The notes under the pieces: generated by a model | Databases searched by the model: none | What the model saw: the letters and a program-made list of their open reading frames with translations, nothing else | Told to the model about the DNA's origin: nothing | Source of the DNA: DTU018 sp029550685 | GTDB taxonomy: Bacteria; Bacillota; Syntrophomonadia; Syntrophomonadales; Syntrophomonadaceae | Direction: 5' to 3' | Assembly (NCBI GenBank): GCA_035412805.1 | Contig: DAONVO010000020.1 | Coordinates: 1-30,343 of the forward strand | Length of the DNA: 30,343 nucleotides | Made by a program: the position numbers and the translations under genes | In this document: positions 8,195 through 14,655 of the stretch, piece after piece | Layout of the letters: every line of letters starts with the position of its first letter | Numbering within the stretch: position 1 is the first letter of the stretch

Positions 8195-9877
8195 TCAATC
8201 AGATCCTTTATTCTCTAAGTAAGCTACTAAACTGTTGTATTCCATGGTATTCAATACATCTCCAGGTTGCAGCCAGCCCCGCCGGGCATTGAGTATCCCG
8301 TAATGCAACAGGCTTAAGTCCTCCCGGTGATGGGCATCACTGTTGATAGCGATTTTAATGCCCAGTTCCCTGGCTTGACGTGCGGTATCCTCATCAACAT
8401 CCAAACGATCTGGGTGAGAGTTTATCTCTAAAGCTGTTTTATGGACTGAGGCTGCTTCAAGTACTTGTTCCAGATCAATCTCATATCCGCTGCGCCTGTT
8501 TAGAAGCCGCCCGCTTAAGTGCCCGATAATATCTACATGAGGATTTTTGATAGCCTGAATAATACGGTCAGTCTGCCTGTCCCGGTCCAGCTTAAAGTTG
8601 CTGTGAACAGAAGCGATAACCACATCCAGTTTCTCCAGGATCTCATCGCTAAAATCCAGACTGCCATCTTTTAAGATGTCCACCTCTATACCTTTCAAAA
8701 TCTGAAAATCCTGCAGCTCCTGGTTTAAGGCGTCAATCACTCTTCCTTGCTGAGCCAATCTTTCCTCACTAAGTCCGCCGCTGATGGTAAGGGATTTAGA
8801 GTGATCGGTAATAGCAATATAGGAATATCCTAGAGAACAGGCCTGGCTAACAGTTTCCTGTATCTTAGCTCCTCCATCACTCCAATCGGAATGAATATGC
8901 AGGTCACCTTTTATATGGGTGAAATCAACCAGTTCGGGAATAACTCCCTGGCCGGCCAATTCTATCTCACCTTTGTTCTCTCTCATTTCGGGGGGAATAA
9001 ATGATAAATGCAGGTCTTGAAATACTTCTTCTTCACTATTTAAACCTTTGAATTGGGTGGGATCCTTCCCTGCGAATAAGCGGTTGCGGAATTCTTTTGA
9101 CCCAGTGGTCCAAACCAAAGCCCCATAATAATCCTGGGGTTGTACTAGAATAATTTCAAATCTTAATCCCCAGTCCGCATAACCAGCTAAAAAATCGGGG
9201 CCTTCTTCCAGAATTTCCCGAACCGCACGATAATCTTTGATTAGATTCTTAACCGACGTAAAATCATGGCTAGCTACTAGTATATCAATATCACTAACCA
9301 GCGGTTTACCCCGGCGAATGCTCCCTACCAGAGATACAGTTTCCACATATGGTGACTCTTTCAGATAGTCTTTAAACTGTTCTGCGACCGGAAGAGCCAG
9401 TCCCAAAGTAACTTTACCACCGCTCTGCTGGAGTAAATCCATACCCTTTTTTATGTTATATTCCGTTTTGCTTCCCAGACCAGGTATAGTTCGAATCTTC
9501 CTATCCTGAGCTGCTTTGAGCAGATCGTTTAGGTTATCAATATGCAAATACTCATATATTAACCGGGCTGTTTTGTGCCCCAGTCCCGGTATTTTCAGAA
9601 AATCAAGAACTCCTTCCGGTATGTCGCTAATCAGGCTTTCATAGTATTCACTGCTGCCTTTTTCAAGAAGTTCTTCAATTATTGATTTTATTGACTTGCC
9701 AATCCCAGGTAAAGAGTTTAGGCGTCCATGCTGATAAATAAGATGCAGGTCCTCATCCAGGTGGTAAACAGAATCAGCTGCCTTGCGATAGGCCGCTATT
9801 TTAAAGGGGTTCTCATCTTTTATCTGCAGAAGATCAGCTATTCGGTCAAGAGTATGAGCTATTTCCCGGTTTGTCAT
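8195..9877 (-). CDS. polX: PolX family DNA polymerase/PHP phosphoesterase
   Basis: 560 residues from the ATG chosen here, which follows the zapA stop by 1 nt. An upstream in-frame start would overlap zapA by 50 bp. Domains are: N-terminal 8-kDa-like domain with helix-hairpin-helix motifs (LPGIGKSI at 56-63; IPGLGHKT at 96-103; IPGLGSKT at 131-138); Pol beta-type nucleotidyltransferase with VGSIRRGK..SDIDIL (D196, D198); and C-terminal PHP domain with GDLHIHSDWSDG (H327, H329) and AITDHS. Bacterial PolX fills gaps in base-excision repair, with the PHP domain giving 3' exonuclease/AP endonuclease activity. The third polymerase carboxylate, normally Asp in a RVDL-like strand, reads RFEII (E241). 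The following fingers/thumb segment looks shortened, so polymerase activity may be altered. Confidence 0.92.
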   Translation of the reverse strand: MTNREIAHTLDRIADLLQIKDENPFKIAAYRKAADSVYHLDEDLHLIYQHGRLNSLPGIGKSIKSIIEELLEKGSSEYYESLISDIPEGVLDFLKIPGLGHKTARLIYEYLHIDNLNDLLKAAQDRKIRTIPGLGSKTEYNIKKGMDLLQQSGGKVTLGLALPVAEQFKDYLKESPYVETVSLVGSIRRGKPLVSDIDILVASHDFTSVKNLIKDYRAVREILEEGPDFLAGYADWGLRFEIILVQPQDYYGALVWTTGSKEFRNRLFAGKDPTQFKGLNSEEEVFQDLHLSFIPPEMRENKGEIELAGQGVIPELVDFTHIKGDLHIHSDWSDGGAKIQETVSQACSLGYSYIAITDHSKSLTISGGLSEERLAQQGRVIDALNQELQDFQILKGIEVDILKDGSLDFSDEILEKLDVVIASVHSNFKLDRDRQTDRIIQAIKNPHVDIIGHLSGRLLNRRSGYEIDLEQVLEAASVHKTALEINSHPDRLDVDEDTARQARELGIKIAINSDAHHREDLSLLHYGILNARRGWLQPGDVLNTMEYNSLVAYLENKGSD

Positions 9878-9878
9878 T

Positions 9879-10157
9879 TCATCCCATCCTATTTTTTCGC
9901 TCCTCTTCCAAAGTCTTGACCAGCTCATCGTAGTCTTCCTGCAATTTATTCAGTTCATCAGCCAAATTTAAGGCAGTCAAAGCCGCAACTTTTGTGGTGG
10001 ACAAATTAACATTACGCTGTTGCACCATCCTCATACGCCGGTCAACATAGGAAGCGAGCATTTCTATGTAGTCGGGTTCTTCGCTACCCTTTACTACATA
10101 TTCTTCGTTAAAAATTTGTACCGTAACCTTATTAATTTGCTCCTTTTTTTCTCCCAC
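9879..10157 (-). CDS. zapA: Cell division protein ZapA
   Basis: A 92-residue protein of normal ZapA size. The N-terminal beta hairpin (KVTVQIFNEEYVVKG) is followed by an alpha helix with the family motif YIEMLASYVDRRM. The C-terminal coiled coil is ALNLADELNKLQEDYDELVKTLEEER. ZapA bundles FtsZ filaments at the division site. The start is GTG with AGGGGG about 10 nt upstream. The stop is 1 nt before polX, matching the zapA-polX order known in Firmicutes. It is the first gene of the left-hand minus-strand cluster, divergent from the crotonase. Confidence 0.9.
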   Translation of the reverse strand: MGEKKEQINKVTVQIFNEEYVVKGSEEPDYIEMLASYVDRRMRMVQQRNVNLSTTKVAALTALNLADELNKLQEDYDELVKTLEEERKNRMG

Positions 10158-10292
10158 TTACGAAATGCCCCCTTTCACTAATAGGTAGTATTTCGCTTAA
10201 TTTTTTTCATTTCCTTCATGTTACTAAAGACTATAATCTCTCCAAGGCAACGATACTATGGTTTCAATAATCTTCTACATTTTACACGGTCT

Positions 10293-10301
10293 ATTATAGC
10301 A
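10293..10301 (-). promoter_or_regulatory. Extended -10 promoter candidate for zapA-polX cluster
   Basis: On the minus strand TGC-TATAAT (10301-10293) forms an extended -10 element. The -35 region 17 nt upstream is poor, as expected for an extended -10 promoter. Transcription would begin near 10286, leaving a leader of about 130 nt before the zapA GTG. No strong hairpin was found in that leader. Confidence 0.45.
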
Positions 10302-10327
10302 ACAAATTATAATAACTTAATTCTATT

Positions 10328-10340
10328 GAACATATTGTTC
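10328..10340. promoter_or_regulatory. Dyad GAACATATTGTTC upstream of the crotonase
   Basis: A perfect 5-bp inverted repeat GAACA-TAT-TGTTC lies 65 nt before the crotonase ATG, in the divergent zapA/crotonase region. Its right half includes TTGTTC, a possible -35 hexamer, so a bound repressor would block transcription. The regulator is unknown and no second copy was noticed in the window. Confidence 0.35.
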
Positions 10341-10404
10341 GTGCAGGAAATTTACCTATTTGTAAGGAATATATTGATTGCCAAATAAAACATAGGAGGG
10401 AAAA

Positions 10405-11205
10405 ATGATGGATGCATACAAAGGTAAGGAATACAGTACCATCTTAGCTTGGGTGGAAGAAGGAATAGGTTATATGCAGTTTAATCGTCCCAAAGCAATG
10501 AATGCGGTAAACGATGTTTTGCTGGCTGAGGCCACTGAAGTACTTGAGGCGTATAGTGCTGATCCTGAAGTACGGGTCATCATTATCTGCGGTAATGAAA
10601 ACGTTTTCGCTGCTGGGGCTGACTTGAAGGCAGTTTACCCCATGAATCCTTTCCAAGCCCGGGATTATATTGATGCAGTTCACAAGTGCTTATTCGCTAT
10701 TGAGGACAACCATAAACCCACCATTGCTGCGGTACGTGGGTTGGCTCTGGGTGGAGGCTTAGAGACTGTATTAGCCTGTGACATTCGCATTATAGCTGAC
10801 AATTCCACTTTGGGACTTCCCGAAATCAACGTAGGTATTTATCCGGGCGGAGGAGGAACCCAGAGGATGCCTCGCAGCACTTCTATCTGTCTGGCCAAGC
10901 AGTATATTTTCACCGGAGATTTCTTTGACGCCGCCACCGCTTATCGCATGGGCTTGGTTAATATGATAGTACCGCCTGATCAGGTTATGGAAACCGCTAA
11001 GAAAATGGCCCGCAAACTGTGCAAGAAGAGCGCCCTGGCGCTCCGCGAAGCCAAGAATGCCGTTAATATGTCCATGAATACTGATATCAAGACAGGATGC
11101 CGTATGGAGCAAATCGCCTGGGCCATGCTGTTCAGTTCTGAAGATCAGAAAGAAGGCATGTCAGCTTTCTTAGAGAACCGCAAAGCCGAATTCAAGGGAC
11201 GTTAA
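10405..11205 (+). CDS. Enoyl-CoA hydratase/crotonase
   Basis: A 266-residue protein of normal crotonase length, and the only plus-strand protein gene here. It has the oxyanion-hole motif NVFAAGADLKAV (about 70-81) and the crotonase signature IAAVRGLALGGGLETVLACDIRII (about 110-133). The following GLPEINVGIYPGGGGTQR completes the active site. Both catalytic glutamates of the hydratase type are present, one in GGGLE and one in LPE. It would hydrate short-chain enoyl-CoA (e.g. crotonyl-CoA) in beta-oxidation or butyrate metabolism. Start: the first of two ATG codons, with AGGAGG 6 nt upstream. It is monocistronic, with its own terminator. The acyl-CoA ligase nearby supports a fatty-acid role, though on the other strand. 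Confidence 0.93.
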   Translation: MMDAYKGKEYSTILAWVEEGIGYMQFNRPKAMNAVNDVLLAEATEVLEAYSADPEVRVIIICGNENVFAAGADLKAVYPMNPFQARDYIDAVHKCLFAIEDNHKPTIAAVRGLALGGGLETVLACDIRIIADNSTLGLPEINVGIYPGGGGTQRMPRSTSICLAKQYIFTGDFFDAATAYRMGLVNMIVPPDQVMETAKKMARKLCKKSALALREAKNAVNMSMNTDIKTGCRMEQIAWAMLFSSEDQKEGMSAFLENRKAEFKGR

Positions 11206-11218
11206 TTTGCAGAGAAAC

Positions 11219-11245
11219 AAACGCCCGGGACTTACCCGGGCGTTT
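11219..11245. terminator. Crotonase terminator hairpin, first copy (MITE direct repeat)
   Basis: A 27-bp palindromic unit with an 11-bp stem AAACGCCCGGG / CCCGGGCGTTT and loop ACTTA, 13 nt after the crotonase stop. It is identical to 11399-11425. Only three T residues follow in this copy because the MITE begins at 11246. It can also act on the minus strand. Confidence 0.9.
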
Positions 11246-11398
11246 GAGAGTGTCAAAAAAGTTGCTAAAAAGAGATCGCCACGTCGCTACGCTCCTCGCG
11301 ATGACATACCAGAAGGCCATCTTATGTGTCATTGCGAGCCCCGGAGGGGCGTGGCAATCTCGAACTTCTAACCATTAATAGACTTCTTTGACAGTCTG
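11246..11398. mobile_element. Terminator-inserted MITE, copy A (153 bp)
   Basis: The left end GAGAGTGTCAAAAAAGT and right end ACTTCTTTGACAGTCTG form a 17-bp terminal inverted repeat with three mismatches. Inside, GAGATCGCCACG..CGATGACATA (11272-11308) pairs with TATGTGTCATTGCGAG..GTGGCAATCTC (11323-11361), giving a long fold-back. There is no coding capacity. It is bounded exactly by identical 27-bp copies of the crotonase terminator hairpin (11219-11245 and 11399-11425), which reads as a target-site duplication. The same ends occur at 14415-14614 next to an unrelated duplicated terminator. A transposase acting in trans must be assumed; none lies in the window. Confidence 0.9.
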
Positions 11399-11425
11399 AA
11401 ACGCCCGGGACTTACCCGGGCGTTT
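11399..11425. terminator. Crotonase terminator hairpin, second copy
   Basis: Identical to 11219-11245 over 27 bp and followed by the T-rich TTCATTG (giving GTTTTTC). This copy keeps the original U-tract for plus-strand transcription after the insertion. Confidence 0.9.
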
Positions 11426-11504
11426 TTCATTGTCTGACATAAAGAAAGTGGAAGTGAACACGAAATAACCCAGTCCCCATGACACGCGCGGCAGGACAAA
11501 CATA

Positions 11505-12182
11505 TCAGATAAACTGCAGGCTTATGGCAATCAGCAGTTGACCCAGGTAGTACAAAGAGAGGTTAGCGGCCCGCATGGAGAATTTTTGTGTACCGCCGAA
11601 GGTGTTGAAGATCATAATAACGTCGCTGGCTGTAAATAATACTGCACCCATAACAAATAGCAGAGCACCCATTGAACCGGGATTGGAAACGAGATTGCCG
11701 ATTGCTGCGGCAGTCATTAGGACGATAGCGCCGATATATACATAGCCGAATATTTTAAAAACTTTTTGGACTTCGCCGATCTTGCTGAAAATCCATCGCA
11801 GCAGTAGGGCTGCCGCAATCACTCCGCAGATCAGACTCACCAGCAAATTATTGGATATCAGGATGAGTGCAGCAAGATACATGATGTGTCCGCTTAAAAA
11901 TGAGACTACGCCAAGTAAGAATATTTTCTGCCCGTTTTTCTCAAACACAAAGCGCAGGTTAAGCAGCACATCACCGATTCCGCCAAGTATAAGGCCGATA
12001 ACCACTAACTTTGCGAAGTTGGGGTTGCTTGTAAGCTGAGCGCTCAATGCTCCGATGATAATGAATACCATTGCAGCGCTGCCTTTAAGTATGACGGCTG
12101 GAACATACTTTTTCCTGTTCTCCACCAGGATAAAAGCAGCCTGTATGGCAATTCCGATTATACAAAGAGGCAGATAACTCAT
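11505..12182 (-). CDS. YhhN-family membrane protein (lysoplasmalogenase-like)
   Basis: About 225 residues, almost wholly hydrophobic, with seven to eight predicted membrane helices. Polar signature residues include the N-terminal KYVPAVILKG, GLILGGIGDVLL near the third helix, and GAVLFTASDVIMIF in the C-terminal half. These match the YhhN/TMEM86 family, whose animal members hydrolyse lysoplasmalogens; bacterial function is less certain. Start: the ATG at 12182 is chosen because the AAGGGGGG Shine-Dalgarno lies 7 nt before it. A TTG six codons upstream would read through that site. It converges with the crotonase and shares the hairpin pair around MITE copy A as a possible bidirectional terminator. 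Clostridia often contain plasmalogens, which fits. Confidence 0.75.
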   Translation of the reverse strand: MSYLPLCIIGIAIQAAFILVENRKKYVPAVILKGSAAMVFIIIGALSAQLTSNPNFAKLVVIGLILGGIGDVLLNLRFVFEKNGQKIFLLGVVSFLSGHIMYLAALILISNNLLVSLICGVIAAALLLRWIFSKIGEVQKVFKIFGYVYIGAIVLMTAAAIGNLVSNPGSMGALLFVMGAVLFTASDVIMIFNTFGGTQKFSMRAANLSLYYLGQLLIAISLQFI

Positions 12183-12273
12183 GTTTGGCCCCCCTTGCAA
12201 ATATTAAGTTGATTCTATTATATTACAAATTCAATCATGCTTATTGTGGGCAGGTTGAAAAATACAGATAAGG

Positions 12274-12307
12274 TAAAAAAACACTTGCCTGCTTTCACAG
12301 GCAAGTG
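12274..12307 (-). terminator. Intrinsic terminator of the acyl-CoA ligase gene
   Basis: A perfect 10-bp stem, CACTTGCCTG (12282-12291) and CAGGCAAGTG (12298-12307). On the minus strand it is followed by seven T residues (plus-strand A-run 12275-12281). It lies 17 nt after the stop. Confidence 0.95.
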
Positions 12308-12324
12308 CTCTGAACTGCCTATCT

Positions 12325-14247
12325 CTACTTATTATAAATGACAGCTATCTCTTCACTGAAGTTCTTAATTATGTTACGGTATTTGATTTTAAGAGTGGGA
12401 GTAACTTCATCCAAGCTTTCCAGGAAACGGCGGTTGGAAATATGGTACTTCTTGATTGTCTCATAATCTTCCAGGTGTTTATTGGCCTCAGCAATATCCT
12501 GTTCAATAAGCTTGCGCACCTCTTCATGGGAAGTAAAGTCCTCTCCCACTTTTACACATACCCGTTCCACACCTTCACCTTCGTAAACTATCTGACTCTC
12601 ATCAAAGTTGATTCCACGACTCTTTAATAAAGCTAGTATTTGTTCGAACTTGGGAACCACTATGGCTGAGACGAAAGGCCGGTCGTCACCAACGGCACAG
12701 ATTTGCTCCACATAATGGGCTGTGGCAAATTTACTTTCCACCTTGGCCCGGGGTACGTTCTTTCCGGTATCCAGAACCATGATGCTCTTCTTGCGATCAA
12801 CAATCTTGTAGTACCCGTTGGCTACCTGAATTGCTATATCACCTGTTTTGAAAAAGCCGTCCTCGGTGAAAGCCTCTGCAGTAGCCTTGGCATTATTGAA
12901 GTACCCAATAAACAGATTGTTGCCCCGCACCAGCAGTTCACCGTCTTCAGCTATTTTTTGTTCGTGGGTATAAGTGGTGGGGCCAACCGAACCTGGTAAA
13001 ACTGCTTTCAAGTTATTGAAGTTTATAGCATTCATGGTTTCCGTTAATCCGTATCCTTCACAGATGCGAATCCCCATAGCAGCAAAAGCTTTCCACAGGT
13101 TGGGAGACAAACTAGCCGATGCTGAGAACGAAACCCGGAAGTTTCCGCCCAGCAAACCTCTTACCTTACTAAATACGGCTTGATCAGCCCAGCGATATTG
13201 CTCCTGCAAATCTTCTGGCAGACCTTCCAGCAGATCAATATCAAATCCCATATCCACAAAACCGTTTTCATCACTGCGGGCATCAACAACTTTTAGTCCA
13301 ATATCCATAGCTTTTTCAAATGCTGCTTTCCCCTCAGGAGTTGCTGAAGCAACATCGCGGATCGCCATATAAATTCTCTCAAATATACGTGGTACTGAAC
13401 AAAAGACAGTCGGTTTAAATATCTGCAAATCGCCCACAACAGTCTGAGGTTTCTCAGCGTAAGCAATAGTGGCTCCGCAGTTCAGGGCCTGGAATTGGCA
13501 GCACTGGCGTTCATAGGAGTGGGAAAGAGGCAAAAAGGAGAGAAAAACATCTTCCTCGGTAACCATATAACCATTGTGGGCAAAGTTCGCATTGTCAACC
13601 TGAACCGCATTCATAATGGTATGATGGGTATGCACGGCTCCTTTGGGATCCCCGGTAGTTCCAGAAGTATATATTATGGTAGCCCAATCCCACAATTTCA
13701 CATTGTCACAGGCCTGTTCATATGCATAGCGATTTTTATGCAAATAGCGTTTGCCGGCTTCCCGAACTGAGCTTAAATACACAAAGGCAGGATGGTCAGG
13801 CAACGACACAGTCTCATCCATTAGAATAATTTTTTCTAAAGTCGGCATTTCCTCAAGTCGTTCCAAAACCTTCTCGATAGTGTCAGCATCTCTAACAAAT
13901 AAAATCCGAGATCCTGAGTTGTTTACTATATATTCCATTTCATTAGCTGAAAAAGAAGGATAAATGGTTACAGTAACGGCACCGGCAGTTAGAATTGCCA
14001 AGTCTGCCCATAGCCATTGGGGACAATTATATGACATGATAGCGGCACGGTCTTGCTTTTTAAGACCCAGCGATAGCAACCCTCCGCACAGGTCTTTAAC
14101 AATCATCCCTACATCGGAGTAAGTCAGAAAGTCAGTGGTAGTGGGAGAAGTTTTGAACCATTGGCACCGTCGATCTGCATAGCGAACTATGGACTCGTTG
14201 AACATTTCAGGTATACTACGTACTTTCATGTGATCTCGCTGAACCAT
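12325..14247 (-). CDS. Long-chain fatty acid--CoA ligase (AMP-forming)
   Basis: About 640 residues from the chosen ATG, which has GGGAGG 7 nt upstream. An ATG 19 codons earlier lacks a ribosome site and would add an atypical hydrophobic leader. ANL superfamily motifs in order are: P-loop-like TIIYTSGTTGDPKGAVHTH (about residues 188-206); ICEGYGLTET (about 415-424); and GDIAIQVANGYYKIVDRKKSIMVLDTGKNV, including the hinge and A8 region. The RGNNLFIGYFN element precedes the hinge. It activates long-chain fatty acids to acyl-CoA via acyl-adenylate at the cytoplasmic membrane. It is probably monocistronic: it ends in its own terminator, and MITE copy B plus a terminator pair separates it from the upstream kinase gene. 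It fits a fatty-acid-degrading lifestyle. Confidence 0.93.
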   Translation of the reverse strand: MVQRDHMKVRSIPEMFNESIVRYADRRCQWFKTSPTTTDFLTYSDVGMIVKDLCGGLLSLGLKKQDRAAIMSYNCPQWLWADLAILTAGAVTVTIYPSFSANEMEYIVNNSGSRILFVRDADTIEKVLERLEEMPTLEKIILMDETVSLPDHPAFVYLSSVREAGKRYLHKNRYAYEQACDNVKLWDWATIIYTSGTTGDPKGAVHTHHTIMNAVQVDNANFAHNGYMVTEEDVFLSFLPLSHSYERQCCQFQALNCGATIAYAEKPQTVVGDLQIFKPTVFCSVPRIFERIYMAIRDVASATPEGKAAFEKAMDIGLKVVDARSDENGFVDMGFDIDLLEGLPEDLQEQYRWADQAVFSKVRGLLGGNFRVSFSASASLSPNLWKAFAAMGIRICEGYGLTETMNAINFNNLKAVLPGSVGPTTYTHEQKIAEDGELLVRGNNLFIGYFNNAKATAEAFTEDGFFKTGDIAIQVANGYYKIVDRKKSIMVLDTGKNVPRAKVESKFATAHYVEQICAVGDDRPFVSAIVVPKFEQILALLKSRGINFDESQIVYEGEGVERVCVKVGEDFTSHEEVRKLIEQDIAEANKHLEDYETIKKYHISNRRFLESLDEVTPTLKIKYRNIIKNFSEEIAVIYNK

Positions 14248-14390
14248 TCCATTTCCTCCCTTAATAAATATTACGATGTATAATAAGTTTATCATAAACA
14301 TCATGATTTGAAGATAGAGAAATATACAAATATTCAGTATATTTATTACTACTGTAAGGCCCAGTTAACAAACAAGATGGCCAATAAAAA

Positions 14391-14414
14391 AAGCCTCCTT
14401 ACCAAAGGAGGCGT
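14391..14414 (-). terminator. Kinase-gene terminator hairpin, T-run copy
   Basis: A 24-bp unit with an 8-bp stem GCCTCCTT (14393-14400) / AAGGAGGC (14405-14412) and loop ACCA. On the minus strand it is followed by a T-run (plus-strand A-run 14386-14392). It is identical to 14615-14638. It is the distal copy relative to the kinase gene and keeps the functional U-tract. Confidence 0.92.
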
Positions 14415-14614
14415 GAGAGTGTCAAAAAAGTTGCTAAAAAGAGATCGCCACGTCGCTACGCTCCTCGCAACATTAGCCGTGAACGATAGTGAACATCGGT
14501 AGTGCCGGAACGGCCGATGACATACCAGAAGGCCATCTTATGTGTCATTGCGAGCCCCGGAGGGGCGTGGCAATCTCGAACTTCTAACCATTTATAGACT
14601 TCTTTGACAGTCTG
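14415..14614. mobile_element. Terminator-inserted MITE, copy B (200 bp)
   Basis: It begins GAGAGTGTCAAAAAAGT and ends ACTTCTTTGACAGTCTG at exactly the same bases as copy A. It is nearly identical to copy A apart from a 47-bp block (14469-14515) inserted between the left fold-back arm and GATGACATACC. That block contains its own short inverted repeats, e.g. CATCGG / CCGATG, the latter running into the flanking sequence. It is bounded by perfect 24-bp direct repeats that are whole terminator hairpins unrelated to the one at copy A. No coding capacity is evident. Confidence 0.9.
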
Positions 14615-14638
14615 AAGCCTCCTTACCAAAGGAGGCGT
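14615..14638 (-). terminator. Kinase-gene terminator hairpin, proximal copy
   Basis: The second copy of the 24-bp hairpin unit, 17 nt past the stop of the nucleoside kinase gene. On the minus strand only two T residues follow before the MITE, so termination probably depends on the distal copy at 14391-14414. Confidence 0.88.
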
Positions 14639-14655
14639 ATGACTCTAAGACCAAC

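Noticed and set aside
9878..9928. Longer N-terminus for PolX starting inside zapA
   Set aside because: It would overlap zapA by 50 bp and add residues unlike other PolX proteins. The ATG right after the zapA stop has GGATGGGAT upstream and begins with the conserved TNREIA.
11219..14638. CRISPR array or composite transposon between the two repeated elements
   Set aside because: The two elements are about 3 kb apart, each with its own different direct repeats. There are no regularly spaced repeats and no transposase between them. They read as two independent MITE insertions.
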